The notes: generated by a model not told the origin, from the sequence alone. DNA of 64,000 bases from Streptomyces griseocarneus (GCA_003674045.1 PENC01000001.1:1-64000), one strand, 5' to 3'; counted from the first letter of the stretch, positions 50,225-59,684 are shown. Numbers and translations: made by a program.

Positions 50225-51718
50225 ATGACCTCCTCTTCTTCCCTTCCCCAGGACCGGCAGAGCCTCCCGGAGAGCCTTCGGGCCGACGCCCTGATGGAAG
50301 AGGACGTCGCCTGGAGCCACGGGATCGACGGGGAGCGCGACGGCGAGCAGTTCGACCGGTCCGAGCGCGCGGCACTGCGCCGCGTGGCAGGGCTCTCCAC
50401 CGAGCTGGAGGACGTCACCGAGGTCGAGTACCGGCAGCTGCGCCTGGAGCGCGTGGTGCTGGTCGGCGTGTGGACGTCGGGCACGGTGCAGGACGCCGAG
50501 AACTCCCTCGCGGAGCTGGCCGCGCTCGCCGAGACGGCGGGTGCCCTCGTCCTCGACGGTGTCGTCCAGCGCCGCGACAAGCCGGACCCCGCCACCTACA
50601 TCGGCTCCGGCAAGGCGCAGGAGCTGCGGGACATCGTCCTGGAGAGCGGCGCCGACACGGTGGTGTGCGACGGTGAGCTCAGCCCCGGCCAGCTCATCCA
50701 CCTGGAGGACGTCGTCAAGGTCAAGGTGGTCGACCGGACCGCCCTGATCCTCGACATCTTCGCGCAGCACGCCAAGTCCCGAGAGGGCAAGGCCCAGGTC
50801 TCGCTGGCCCAGATGCAGTACATGCTGCCCCGGCTGCGCGGCTGGGGTCAGTCGCTCTCCCGGCAGATGGGTGGTGGTGGCTCCGGATCGTCGGGCGGCG
50901 GCATGGCCACCCGTGGTCCCGGTGAGACCAAGATCGAGACGGACCGGCGGCGGATCCGCGAGAAGATGGCGAAGATGCGCCGGGAGATCGCGGAGATGAA
51001 GACCGGGCGCGACATCAAGCGCCAGGAGCGCCGCCGCAACAAGATCCCCTCGGTCGCCATCGCCGGGTACACCAACGCGGGCAAGTCCTCGCTGCTGAAC
51101 CGGCTCACCGGAGCGGGCGTGCTGGTGGAGAACGCGCTGTTCGCCACCCTCGACCCGACCGTGCGCCGCGCCGAGACGCCCAGCGGGCGGCTCTACACCC
51201 TGGCCGACACCGTCGGCTTCGTCCGGCACCTGCCGCACCACCTCGTCGAGGCGTTTCGCTCCACGATGGAGGAGGTCGGCGACTCCGACCTGATCCTGCA
51301 CGTGGTGGACGGCTCGCACCCGGCCCCCGAAGAGCAGCTGGCCGCCGTGCGCGAGGTGATCCGCGACGTCGGCGCGACCGACGTCCCGGAGATCGTCGTG
51401 ATCAACAAGGCGGACGCCGCGGACCCGCTGGTCCTGCAGCGGCTGCTGCGCATCGAGAAGCACTCCCTGGCGGTCTCCGCGCGGACCGGTGAGGGCATCG
51501 AGGAACTGCTGGAGCTGATCGACACCGAGCTGCCCCGGCCCGCCGTCGAGATCAAGGCCCTCGTGCCGTACACACAGGGCGCCCTCGTCGCACGGGCACA
51601 CGCCGACGGTGAGGTGATCTCCGAGGAGCACACCGCGGAGGGCACGCTCATCAAGGCGCGGGTCCACGAGGAGCTCGCCGCGGAGTTCGAGTGCTTCGCC
51701 CCGGCGGCCCGTAGCTGA
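50225..51718 (+). CDS. hflX: Ribosome-rescue GTPase HflX
   Basis: A 497-residue HflX, a GTPase that splits stalled ribosomes under stress. The HflX N-terminal domain ([20 protein letters not shown], in part; [10 protein letters not shown]) is followed by a glycine-rich linker ([20 protein letters not shown], a functional loop in the family), GTPase G1 [12 protein letters not shown]2 TLDPTVRR, G3 LADTVGFV, G4 INKADAAD, and a C-terminal domain with [17 protein letters not shown] is 4-5 nt before ATG 50225. Confidence 0.95.
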   Translation: MTSSSSLPQDRQSLPESLRADALMEEDVAWSHGIDGERDGEQFDRSERAALRRVAGLSTELEDVTEVEYRQLRLERVVLVGVWTSGTVQDAENSLAELAALAETAGALVLDGVVQRRDKPDPATYIGSGKAQELRDIVLESGADTVVCDGELSPGQLIHLEDVVKVKVVDRTALILDIFAQHAKSREGKAQVSLAQMQYMLPRLRGWGQSLSRQMGGGGSGSSGGGMATRGPGETKIETDRRRIREKMAKMRREIAEMKTGRDIKRQERRRNKIPSVAIAGYTNAGKSSLLNRLTGAGVLVENALFATLDPTVRRAETPSGRLYTLADTVGFVRHLPHHLVEAFRSTMEEVGDSDLILHVVDGSHPAPEEQLAAVREVIRDVGATDVPEIVVINKADAADPLVLQRLLRIEKHSLAVSARTGEGIEELLELIDTELPRPAVEIKALVPYTQGALVARAHADGEVISEEHTAEGTLIKARVHEELAAEFECFAPAARS

Positions 51719-51728
51719 GGCCTGTCAG

Positions 51729-51781
51729 GCATACGAGAGGGCCCGCCCCCGGTCGTTCCGGAGGCGGGCCCTCTCGTATGC
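51729..51781. terminator. Bidirectional terminator between hflX and the serine protease
   Basis: A 19-bp perfect inverted repeat GCATACGAGAGGGCCCGCC / GGCGGGCCCTCTCGTATGC around a 15-nt loop, between two convergent genes. Confidence 0.9.
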
Positions 51782-51785
51782 GCTG

Positions 51786-52973
51786 TTACTGCTTGGCGAA
51801 CTTCTGGCTGATGCCGTTGTAGACGCCCTGGGCCTCGGGGCCGAGGCGCGGGCCCGCCAGCCAGGTGCTGTTGGCCGGGCCGATGGAGGTGTTGGACACG
51901 AGCACCACCTTGCCGTCGCGCTGGGCGAACCAGCCGCCGCCGGACGAACCACCGGTCATCGTGCAGCCGATGCGGTACATCGTCGGCTGCGAGGGCTCGA
52001 TGGTCAGACGGCTCGGCTTGTCGACGCAGTCGTACATCTTCTGGCCGTCGAAAGGCGGCGCGGCCGGGTAGCCCCAGGCGCCCATCGACTGGATGCCCGC
52101 CACCTGCGGGGCGTTGAAGTCCACGGTGAGGGCGTTGCCGACGGTCTCCTCCAGGGACTTGCCGGACCCTGCCTCGGGCTTCACGTGCAGCACGGAGAAG
52201 TCGTAGGGGGCGCCGGCGCCACCGGTCTCGGCGCCCTGCGCGATCCACTGCGAGGACGTCTGCGCCCAGTCCGCCCACCACACGCCGTACGGGGCGACGT
52301 CGCCCACGGGCGCGCTGTTGACCTGGGCGCCCGGCAGGCCCTTGTCGTTGTAGGACGGCACGAAGGCGATGTTGCGGTACCAGCCGCCGCTCTTGCCGGA
52401 GTGCACGCAGTGGCCCGCCGTCCAGACCAGGTTGGACTTGCCCGGGTGCGCCGGGTCCTTGACGACCGTCGCCGAGCAGACCATGTGGCCCTCGGGGCTG
52501 TCGAAGAACACCTTGCCGACCGGGGCGGCGTTGTTGTGGTACGGCAGGCCGACCGACTTGGCGGCGACCGGACGCGGCTCGGGGTCGGTGACGCCCTGGT
52601 CGCCGGAGGCGCCGGGCGCGCTGCCGGGGGCGCCCTTGGCTGCCAGCGTCTTGTCGGGGGTGTGCGCGTCCTTCATCGTGTCGGGCTTCCAGTGGCCCTT
52701 GATGATGGGGTTGATGAAGTCACGTGCCTCGCGGAGCCACTGGTCCTTGTCCCAGTTCTTCCAGGCGCCGTTCTTCCACTTGTCCAGGTCCTTGAGGGAC
52801 GAGGGCAGGTTCTTGGGCAGCTGGAGGCCGTCGTCGCCCGTCTGCGCCGCGGACGCGCTCGGCTTGTCGCTGCCGGAGGCGTTGTCCTCGGAAGGGCCGC
52901 ACGCGGTGGCCGTCAGGGCCAGCGCGGCGACCAGAGCGGCCGTCGCCAGCGCGGGCCGGCGGATGGATGGCAT
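51786..52973 (-). CDS. Secreted lipoprotein, trypsin-like serine protease
   Basis: A 395-residue chymotrypsin-fold protease. The signal peptide (1-24, MPSIRRPALATAALVAALAL...) ends with lipobox TATAC (C25), so it is anchored outside the membrane. A ~100-residue charged pro-region (DLDKWKNGAWKNWDKDQW) precedes the domain. The catalytic triad is His in VWTAGHCV, Asp in PYDFSVLHV and Ser in MTGGSSGGGW. Paired Cys (TAGHC, MVCSA; YDCVD, IGCTM) fit disulfides. AGGGGG precedes ATG 52973 by about 10 nt. Substrate unknown. Confidence 0.88.
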   Translation of the reverse strand: MPSIRRPALATAALVAALALTATACGPSEDNASGSDKPSASAAQTGDDGLQLPKNLPSSLKDLDKWKNGAWKNWDKDQWLREARDFINPIIKGHWKPDTMKDAHTPDKTLAAKGAPGSAPGASGDQGVTDPEPRPVAAKSVGLPYHNNAAPVGKVFFDSPEGHMVCSATVVKDPAHPGKSNLVWTAGHCVHSGKSGGWYRNIAFVPSYNDKGLPGAQVNSAPVGDVAPYGVWWADWAQTSSQWIAQGAETGGAGAPYDFSVLHVKPEAGSGKSLEETVGNALTVDFNAPQVAGIQSMGAWGYPAAPPFDGQKMYDCVDKPSRLTIEPSQPTMYRIGCTMTGGSSGGGWFAQRDGKVVLVSNTSIGPANSTWLAGPRLGPEAQGVYNGISQKFAKQ

Positions 52974-53240
52974 GGAGTGGGTTCCCCCTGAATCGATCTC
53001 TTGACGCGGCGGTGCCCGCGCGGTGCGCGCACCCCTCTGAAGTTGTCATGTACCGCCCCAGCGGGGGTGGCAGGACCCCACTATGCCGGTGCGGTGGGAG
53101 ACGGACGAGGGCGGGTCCCCGGTTCCCGCGGAAGGTTCTTGACGGTGGGCCGTGTTCCGCTGCACGCCGCGTCGTTGGTACGTACGGGGAGATACAGGGG
53201 AAGAGCCGACACGCGTTCAGCACCAGGAGGTCCCAGCGCC

Positions 53241-54638
53241 GTGACCGTCACCCAGCTGCCGCTGAGGGCGCCGTGGCCGAGGGCTCACGACGACTCCTCC
53301 GGCAGGCAGGCGGAGCGGCGGGCGGCGGACCACGCGCACGCCCGCTCGCTGCCGGTCGTGCCGGTCCGCGCCAGGGGGCTGACGGTCGAGGGGGCCGACG
53401 GGCGCCGCTACCTCGACTGCCACTCGGACACCTCGGTGCTCGGGCACAATCACCCGGTCGTGCTGGAGGCGATCCGCGCCGTGCTTGACTCGGGCGCCCC
53501 GTTGAGCGCTCCGGAGCCCGCCACCCCGCTGCGCGACGCGTTCACCGGTGAGCTGTTCGCCACCCTTCCGGGCCCGCTCGCCGACAGCACGCGCGTCCGT
53601 TTCTGCGAACCCTCGGCGGAGGGCGCCGCACGGGCGGTCCGCGCACTCGTCCGGGCGGCCACCGGCCGTACGGAGCTGCTCGCCCTCTCGGGGCAGGTTT
53701 CCGCTGCCGCGTTTTCCGACCGGCCTGCCGACGTTTTGTGCGGCCTGTCCCCCGATTCGGCGTCCGGCCTGTCCCCCGATTCGGTCTGTGGTGATCAGGT
53801 CTGGACCGATCCGGTCTCCGAACGGACCTCCATCGACGTGTCCTCCGGCCGCTCGGCCGACGCGTTCTTCGTCCGCCTGGCGAGTGGGGCCAAGCCGCCC
53901 GCGGGCGTGACCGTCGCGGCAGTGACCGGAGACGGTGATGTGCGCGTGATGCCGAAGAGCCTGCTGCGCCGGGTCCGCGACCTGACCGCGGCCCGCGCGA
54001 TCCCCCTCGTCGTGGACGAGACGGCCACCGGTGTGGGCCGGACCGGTGCCTTCTGGGCGGTCGAGCACAGCGGGATCGTGCCCGACGTGATGGTGCTGGG
54101 CCACACGATCGGCGGCGGTCTCCCGCTCGCCGCGGTGGTCCACCCCGCGGGCCTGGACGCGGACCGTCCTGTCGACGACTTCCGGTTCCAGGGCAACCAG
54201 CTGGCCATGGCCGCGGGCGCGGCCACCCTGCGGTACGTACGCGAGAACGGCCTCGCCCTGCGTGCCGCGGCACTCGGCGCGCACATGCTCCGGCGACTGC
54301 GCGGGCTCGCGCAGGAGCACGCCTGCCTCGGTGACGTCCGGGGGCTCGGGCTGATGACCGGCATCGCGTGCGCGCCCGGCACGGCAGCCGCCGTGCGGAG
54401 CGCCTGCCTGCGCCGCGGGCTCATCGTCGGACCTGTCGGCAGGGGCTCCTCCGCCGTGTGCCTCATGCCGCCCCTCACGATCACCGACGAACAGCTGGAG
54501 GCGGTGCTGGACCGGCTGTCGGACGCCGTCGCGGCGGTCGCCCGCACCCGTCCCGCCGCCACTCGCCCCGACCACGCCGAAGGAGGCAGGCATCGCGTCC
54601 CCGGCCTGACACCGGGCACGTCGCCGCACACCGTATGA
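53241..54638 (+). CDS. Class III aminotransferase-like protein without the PLP lysine (NIS operon)
   Basis: A 465-residue fold-type I aminotransferase relative (diaminobutyrate/ornithine aminotransferase type). Recognisable blocks: GADGRRYLDCHSDTSVLGHNHP, VVDETATGVGRTGAFWAVEH, DVMVLGHTIGGGLPLAAVV, FQGNQLAMAAGAATL, VRGLGLMTGI. In catalytic members the fourth block reads LSKAxGGG with the Schiff-base Lys; here it is LGHTIGGG, so H288 replaces Lys. The upstream phosphate-binding S-G-x-E-A block is also degraded (CEPSAEGAARAV). It may be a pseudo-enzyme or partner of the following NIS synthetase. GTG 53241 has AGGAGG 10 nt upstream. The stop overlaps the next gene (ATGA). A Pro-rich tail is disordered. 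Confidence 0.78.
   Translation: MTVTQLPLRAPWPRAHDDSSGRQAERRAADHAHARSLPVVPVRARGLTVEGADGRRYLDCHSDTSVLGHNHPVVLEAIRAVLDSGAPLSAPEPATPLRDAFTGELFATLPGPLADSTRVRFCEPSAEGAARAVRALVRAATGRTELLALSGQVSAAAFSDRPADVLCGLSPDSASGLSPDSVCGDQVWTDPVSERTSIDVSSGRSADAFFVRLASGAKPPAGVTVAAVTGDGDVRVMPKSLLRRVRDLTAARAIPLVVDETATGVGRTGAFWAVEHSGIVPDVMVLGHTIGGGLPLAAVVHPAGLDADRPVDDFRFQGNQLAMAAGAATLRYVRENGLALRAAALGAHMLRRLRGLAQEHACLGDVRGLGLMTGIACAPGTAAAVRSACLRRGLIVGPVGRGSSAVCLMPPLTITDEQLEAVLDRLSDAVAAVARTRPAATRPDHAEGGRHRVPGLTPGTSPHTV
53741..53784 (+). repeat. In-frame 24-bp duplication in the aminotransferase-like gene
   Basis: CGGCCTGTCCCCCGATTCGG occurs at 53741-53760 and again at 53765-53784, a 24-bp period giving GLSPDSASGLSPDSV in the protein, in the variable loop before the PLP domain core. 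Confidence 0.85.
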
Positions 54639-56572
54639 ACGCATCCACCGGCACCGAGACGCCCGCCGCGGACCGGGGCCACGAGCCGCCCACGGCGTCC
54701 GTGCCACCCGTGGTCGCCCTGCTGCCGAGTCAGGGCAGCGGTCCCGACCCGTCGTCGGGGCGGCGCCCTGCCTCCGGCGACCCACTGGAGCACCCCGACC
54801 CCCGGGTCGCGGCGGACGCCGCCGCCGTGGAGAACCTGCTGCGCTGCTGGGTTCGCGAGAACGACGTTCCCCGCCCGGACGGCAGCACACTGCACCTCCC
54901 GCTCGCCGCGGTCGGCACCTCCCTGCGCGTGCCCGTGCGCTACTGGTCCGCCACCGGCTGGCACCGCTTCGGCCCGGCCGTCCTCGTGACCGCCCCCGTC
55001 GACGCCCCGCCGGTCGACGCCGTCACTCTGGCCGCCCTTCTCGGCAGGGAGGCCGCGCACCGCGCCGCGCTGGCCGGGCACACGCCGGTCGCGGACGGCA
55101 CCGACCTCGTCGGCCGGGTGGCCGACTCGGCACGCCGTACGGCCTTCTTCCTCGAGGACCGGCGCGAACGGCCCGCCGACCCGGACGCGACGAACCTCTT
55201 CCTGCACGCGGAACAGTCCCTGCTGCTCGGCCACCCCCTCCACCCCGCGCCCAAGAGCCGCGAGGGCCTCTCCGAGGCGGAGTGCCACGCCTACTCGCCC
55301 GAGCTGCGCGGCTCCTTCCCGCTGCACTGGCTGGCCGTTCACCGCTCCCTGCTGGCCACCGAGTCCGCCTGGACCGAACGCGGCAGAGCCGTCGACGCGG
55401 TCTCCCTCGCCGCCCGGCTCGCCGGCCCCGCGCTGGACCTCCCGCCGGAGACGGCGCCCCTGCCGGTGCATCCCTGGCAGGCGCACGACCTCCGCAGCCG
55501 CCCGGCGGTCGTCCGCCTCCTCGACGCCGGGCTGCTCCACGACCTCGGTACGCACGGCGAGGCATGGCACCCCACGTCGTCCGTGCGCACCCTGCACCGC
55601 CCCGGCGCGCCCGCCATGCTGAAGCTCTCCCTGGGCCTGCGCATCACCAACTCCCGCCGGGAGAACCTCCGCAAGGAACTGCGGCGCGGCGTCGAGGTGC
55701 ACCGGCTGCTGCGCGGCGGTCTCGCCGAGCGGTGGCGCGCGGCCTGCGCGGGCGGCCTCGGCTTCGACATCGTCCGCGACCCCGCCTGGCTCGCCGTCGA
55801 CAGCCCGGACGGCACCCCGCTCACAGGGCTCGACGCCGTCGTCCGGCACAACCCCTTCGGCCCGGGCGACGACGCCGCGTGCCTCGCCGGGCTCGTCTCG
55901 CCCCGCCCCTGGCCCGGCCCGCCGGGCCACCGCCGCGTCGGCATGTCCTCCCGTCTCGCCGATCTCGTCGCCCGTCTCGCGCACCGCACCGGGCGGCCCG
56001 CGGGCGCCGTGTCCGCCGAGTGGTTCCTGCGCTACCTGGATGCCGTCGTCCGGCCCGTGCTGTGGCTCGATTCCGAAGTGGGCATCGCCCTGGAGGCCCA
56101 CCAGCAGAACACGCTGGTGCTCCTGGACCGGGACGGCTGGCCGGTCGGCGGGCGCTATCGCGACAACCAGGGCTACTACTTCCGCGAGTCCCACCGCGAT
56201 GTGCTCGACAGCAGACTCCCCGGCATCGGTGTGGAGAGTGACACCTTCGTCGCCGACGCGGTGACCGACGAGCGCTTCGCCTACTACTTGGGCATCAACA
56301 ACGTCCTCGGCCTGATCGGGGCGTTCGGGGCGCAGCGCCTCGCCGATGAACGGGTCCTGCTGGCCGCGTTCCGCCGTTTCCTGAGAGAGGCCGCTCACGG
56401 GGCGTCGGCCCTCGGCTCGTCCCTGCCCGCCCGCCTCCTGGAGTCGCCGACGCTGCGCTGCAAGGCGAATCTGCTGACCCGGCTCCAGGGGCTCGACGAA
56501 CTCGTCGGCCCGGTCGACACGCAGTCCGTCTACGTCACCATCGCCAACCCCCTCGTCACGTCGGCCGGCTGA
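54635..56572 (+). CDS. IucA/IucC-family NIS synthetase
   Basis: A 645-residue non-ribosomal-peptide-independent siderophore synthetase, which condenses citrate or related carboxylates with amine/hydroxyl groups using ATP. Motifs: GHPLHPAPKSREG (199-211) for nucleotide binding, HPWQAHDL, LKLSLGLRITNSRRENLRK (in part), EAHQQNTLVLL, GGRYRDNQGYYF and the C-terminal FhuF-like LLTRLQG. The N-terminal ~45 residues are Pro/Ser-rich. ATG 54635 overlaps the upstream stop (ATGA), so translation is coupled. It is followed by a GNAT acyltransferase. No siderophore transporter or iron box is next to it. Confidence 0.88.
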   Translation: MNASTGTETPAADRGHEPPTASVPPVVALLPSQGSGPDPSSGRRPASGDPLEHPDPRVAADAAAVENLLRCWVRENDVPRPDGSTLHLPLAAVGTSLRVPVRYWSATGWHRFGPAVLVTAPVDAPPVDAVTLAALLGREAAHRAALAGHTPVADGTDLVGRVADSARRTAFFLEDRRERPADPDATNLFLHAEQSLLLGHPLHPAPKSREGLSEAECHAYSPELRGSFPLHWLAVHRSLLATESAWTERGRAVDAVSLAARLAGPALDLPPETAPLPVHPWQAHDLRSRPAVVRLLDAGLLHDLGTHGEAWHPTSSVRTLHRPGAPAMLKLSLGLRITNSRRENLRKELRRGVEVHRLLRGGLAERWRAACAGGLGFDIVRDPAWLAVDSPDGTPLTGLDAVVRHNPFGPGDDAACLAGLVSPRPWPGPPGHRRVGMSSRLADLVARLAHRTGRPAGAVSAEWFLRYLDAVVRPVLWLDSEVGIALEAHQQNTLVLLDRDGWPVGGRYRDNQGYYFRESHRDVLDSRLPGIGVESDTFVADAVTDERFAYYLGINNVLGLIGAFGAQRLADERVLLAAFRRFLREAAHGASALGSSLPARLLESPTLRCKANLLTRLQGLDELVGPVDTQSVYVTIANPLVTSAG

Positions 56573-56662
56573 CGGGCCGGAGCCCGCACTACCGCGTACC
56601 GCCTTCGAGGGCCGTGGGCTTCTCCGGACCCACGGGGAATCCGCCGAGAGGAGAGTGCCGCA

Positions 56663-57457
56663 GTGCCGTCCACCGACCCCGGCGCCGGTCCGAACGACGA
56701 CACCGCCGATCTGAGGCTGGGGGACGAACTCGCCGAACTTCTCCACCACGGCGGGTTCCCCGGCGCCATCGGGGGACACGACCAGGGCGCCGGCCGTGAC
56801 GGGTATCGCGCTGCCGCCGACGACCTCCCCGGCCATGGTGAACCGGAGGACGGGCGGCTCTGCGGGACCGCCCCGCGGGGCCGCCCCGACCTCCTGGACT
56901 CCGTCGCGGACTGGCGGTCCGCCGCGACGCCCATGGGCCCCTTCCGGCTGGTGCCCGTCCGCCTCGACCGCGATCTCCGGCTCGTCGCCCGCTGGATGAA
57001 CGACCCGGCCGTCGCCGCCTTCTGGGACCTCGACGGGCCCGAGTCGGCTACGGAGACCCACCTGCGTGCCCAGCTCGACGGCGACGGCCGCAGCGTGCCC
57101 TGCCTGGGCGTGCTCGCGGGGGTGCCGATGAGTTATTGGGAGGTCTACCGCGCCGACCTCGACCCGCTTGCCCGGCACTACCCGGCCCGGCCGCACGACA
57201 CCGGACTGCACCTCGTCATCGGCAGGGTCACCGACCGTGGCCGCGGTATCGGCAGCATGCTGCTGCGCGCCGTCGCCGACCTCGTTATGGACCACAGGCC
57301 CTCCTGCGGCCGCGTCGTCGCGGAACCCGACCTGCGCAACGTCCCCTCGGTCGCGGCGTTCCTCACCGCGGGATTCCGGCTGAGCGCCGAGCTCGACCTG
57401 CCGGACAGGCGCGCCGCCCTGATGGTGCGCGACCGGGCCCTGCGCGAACTGCTCTGA
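56663..57457 (+). CDS. GNAT N-acyltransferase (IucB/acetyltransf_8 type)
   Basis: A 264-residue protein. A disordered N-terminus (1-85) precedes a GNAT domain of the siderophore acyltransferase class (VRLDRDLRLVARWMNDPAVAAFW, shown in part; YWEVYRADLDPLARHY; LHLVIGRVTDRGRGIGSMLL with the acetyl-CoA loop RGRGIGS). In siderophore pathways such enzymes acylate hydroxylamines or amines. It lies 90 bp after the NIS synthetase on the same strand. GTG 56663 with GAGAGGAGAG upstream. Substrate not readable. Confidence 0.82.
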   Translation: MPSTDPGAGPNDDTADLRLGDELAELLHHGGFPGAIGGHDQGAGRDGYRAAADDLPGHGEPEDGRLCGTAPRGRPDLLDSVADWRSAATPMGPFRLVPVRLDRDLRLVARWMNDPAVAAFWDLDGPESATETHLRAQLDGDGRSVPCLGVLAGVPMSYWEVYRADLDPLARHYPARPHDTGLHLVIGRVTDRGRGIGSMLLRAVADLVMDHRPSCGRVVAEPDLRNVPSVAAFLTAGFRLSAELDLPDRRAALMVRDRALRELL

Positions 57458-57640
57458 CCGCTCCGGCGCCGAGGACACCGGACGCGCCCCCGGGCGGGAG
57501 GCTTCGCGCGCGATGGCACGCGGCGGCACGGACCGGTGACCGGGACGGTGGCGCAACTCCCCGGGCGGAAGGCGCTGATCACCGCCACTTCCCAAGATCC
57601 GGCCGGGGATGTCGGTGGCTGCCCTTAGGCTGGAAGCGCT
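57458..57640. other. GNAT to dinG gap
   Basis: 183 bp. Near its end TAGGCT (57626-57631) is a plausible dinG -10, 9 nt before the ATG. I see no LexA box (no CGAAC-N4-GTTCG-like sequence). Confidence 0.4.
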
Positions 57641-59617
57641 ATGACTGCCTCCTCCTCGCCCTCCCTCGCCGACCTGCTGCACGCCGCCGTCTCCGCTGTC
57701 GGCGGCACCGAGCGGCCCGGCCAGGTCACCATGGCCGAAGCCGTCGCCGAAGCGGTCGACGGCAACTCCCACCTGCTCGTGCAGGCGGGCACCGGCACCG
57801 GAAAGTCCCTCGGCTATCTGGTGCCCGCCCTCGCCCACGGCGAGCGCGTCGTCGTGGCGACCGCCACGCTCGCGCTCCAGCGCCAGCTCGTGGAGCGCGA
57901 CCTGCCCCGCACGGTCGACGCGCTCCAGCCGCTGCTGCGCCGCCGCCCGGAGTTCGCCATGCTCAAGGGCCGTTCGAACTACCTGTGCCTGCACCGGCTG
58001 CACGAGGGCGTGCCGCAGGACGAGGAGGAGGGTCTCTTCGACGCGGTCGAGGCGGCCGCCCCGACCAGCAAGCTCGGCAAGGACCTCCTCCGTCTGCGCG
58101 ACTGGGCGGACGAGACCGAGACGGGCGACCGCGACGACCTCACGCCCGGCGTCTCCGACCGCGCGTGGTCCCAGATCTCCGTCACCTCCCGCGAATGCCT
58201 CTCCGCCTCGAAGTGCGCCTACGGTGCCGAGTGCTTCGCCGAGGCCGCCCGGGAGCGGGCCAAGCTGGCCGATGTCGTCGTCACCAACCACGCCCTGCTG
58301 GCGATCGACGCCATCGAAGGTGCCCCGGTGCTGCCCGGCCACGAGGTGCTGATCGTCGACGAGGCGCACGAGCTGGTCTCCCGGGTCACCGGCGTGGCCA
58401 CCGGTGAGCTCACTCCTGGCCAGGTCAACCGCGCCGTGCGCCGGGCCGCCAAGCTCGTGGACGAGAAGGCGGCGGACGCCCTCCAGACGGCCGCCGAGGG
58501 CTTCGAGCGCCTCATGGAGCTGGCGCTTCCCGGCCGCCTGGAGACGATCCCGGAGGACCTGCGGTACGCGCTGACCGCGCTGCGTGACGCGGCGCGCACG
58601 GTGATCTCGGCGATCGGCAACACCCGGGACAGATCCGTCCAGGACGAGGACGCCGTCCGCAAGCAGGCGCTGGCCCACGTGGAGAGCGTCCACACGGTGG
58701 CCGAGCGGATCGTGGAGGGCTCCGAGTACGACGTCGTCTGGTACGAGCGGCACGACCGCTTCGGGGCGTCCCTGCGCGTCGCTCCGCTGTCCGTCTCCGG
58801 CCTGCTGCGGGAGAAGCTCTTCAACGAGCGCTCCGTCGTGCTGACCTCCGCCACGCTCAAGCTGGGCGGTGACTTCAACGGTGTCGGCGCCTCGCTCGGG
58901 CTGGCGCCCGAGGGCACCGGGGGCGACGACGTCCCCCAGTGGAAGGGCGTGGATGTCGGCTCGCCCTTCGACTACCGCAAGCAGGGCATCCTCTACGTGG
59001 CGCAGCACCTCTCCCAGCCCGGCCGGGAGGGCAGCCGTACGGACATGCTCGACGAGCTCGCCGAGCTGGTGGAGGCCGCGGGCGGGCGCACGCTCGGGCT
59101 GTTCTCCTCGATGCGGGCCGCGCAGGCGGCGGCGGAGGCCCTGCGGGGGCGGCTCGACATGCCGATCCTCCTCCAGGGCGAGGAGACGCTGGGCGAGCTT
59201 ATCCGGACGTTCGCGGGCGACGACCGTACGTGCCTGTTCGGCACGCTGTCCCTGTGGCAGGGGGTCGACGTGCCCGGGCCGAGCTGTCAGCTCGTCGTGA
59301 TGGACCGGGTGCCCTTCCCGCGCCCCGACGACCCGCTCATGAGCGCCCGGCAGCGGGCCGTGGAGGAGGGCGGCGGCAATGGCTTCATGGCCGTCGCGGC
59401 GACGCATGCCGCCCTGCTGATGGCCCAGGGCGCCGGCCGCCTCGTCCGGGCCTCGGGCGACCGCGGAGTGGTCGCGGTGCTCGACCCGCGCCTGGCCAAG
59501 GCCCGCTACGGCAGCTTCCTGCGCGCTTCCATGCCGGACTTCTGGTACACGACGGACCGCAACCAGGTCCGCCGCTCCCTCGCGGCGATCGACGCGGCGG
59601 CGAAGGCGCAGGGTTAG
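57641..59617 (+). CDS. dinG: ATP-dependent DNA helicase DinG family
   Basis: A 658-residue XPD/DinG-type superfamily 2 helicase. Walker A AGTGTGKS (49-56), LALQRQLVERDLP, DEAH box VDEAHELV, VVLTSATLKLGG, and C-terminal motifs LGLFSSMRAAQAA, GTLSLWQGVDVPGPS and GAGRLVRASGDRGVV. Candidate Fe-S ligands are in NYLCLHR and ECLSASKCAYGAECF, four cysteines in the place expected for the iron-sulfur domain. The short N-terminus lacks the 3'-5' exonuclease domain seen in some Gram-positive DinG. Likely role: unwinding of R-loops or stalled forks. Confidence 0.9.
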   Translation: MTASSSPSLADLLHAAVSAVGGTERPGQVTMAEAVAEAVDGNSHLLVQAGTGTGKSLGYLVPALAHGERVVVATATLALQRQLVERDLPRTVDALQPLLRRRPEFAMLKGRSNYLCLHRLHEGVPQDEEEGLFDAVEAAAPTSKLGKDLLRLRDWADETETGDRDDLTPGVSDRAWSQISVTSRECLSASKCAYGAECFAEAARERAKLADVVVTNHALLAIDAIEGAPVLPGHEVLIVDEAHELVSRVTGVATGELTPGQVNRAVRRAAKLVDEKAADALQTAAEGFERLMELALPGRLETIPEDLRYALTALRDAARTVISAIGNTRDRSVQDEDAVRKQALAHVESVHTVAERIVEGSEYDVVWYERHDRFGASLRVAPLSVSGLLREKLFNERSVVLTSATLKLGGDFNGVGASLGLAPEGTGGDDVPQWKGVDVGSPFDYRKQGILYVAQHLSQPGREGSRTDMLDELAELVEAAGGRTLGLFSSMRAAQAAAEALRGRLDMPILLQGEETLGELIRTFAGDDRTCLFGTLSLWQGVDVPGPSCQLVVMDRVPFPRPDDPLMSARQRAVEEGGGNGFMAVAATHAALLMAQGAGRLVRASGDRGVVAVLDPRLAKARYGSFLRASMPDFWYTTDRNQVRRSLAAIDAAAKAQG

Positions 59618-59636
59618 GGCGCGCCCCATAGGACGC

Positions 59637-59660
59637 GCCCCGCAAGGGGCACGGGGCCGC
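59637..59660. repeat. Streptomyces-type intergenic hairpin repeat, copy 2
   Basis: GCCCCGCAAGGGGCACGGGG, differing from the 19177 copy at two of twenty positions, then CCGCTGC. It lies 20 bp after the dinG stop. Confidence 0.7.
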
Positions 59661-59684
59661 TGCACGGTGCGGCACATGCAAAAA

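Noticed and set aside
46464..50375. A 1303-codon minus-strand frame opposite the RSH and M1 peptidase genes
   Set aside because: Antisense of two recognised proteins; composition is typical of GC-skewed shadow frames.
52974..53240. Iron box (DmdR1) in front of the NIS operon
   Set aside because: I found no TTAGGTTAGGCTAACC-like palindrome in this 267-bp region; reported instead as an absence.
53795..59677. A 1960-codon minus-strand reading frame across five genes
   Set aside because: It is antisense to clearly recognised proteins on the plus strand and its translation is Arg/Gly/Ala-rich without domains. Long antisense frames are common at this GC content.
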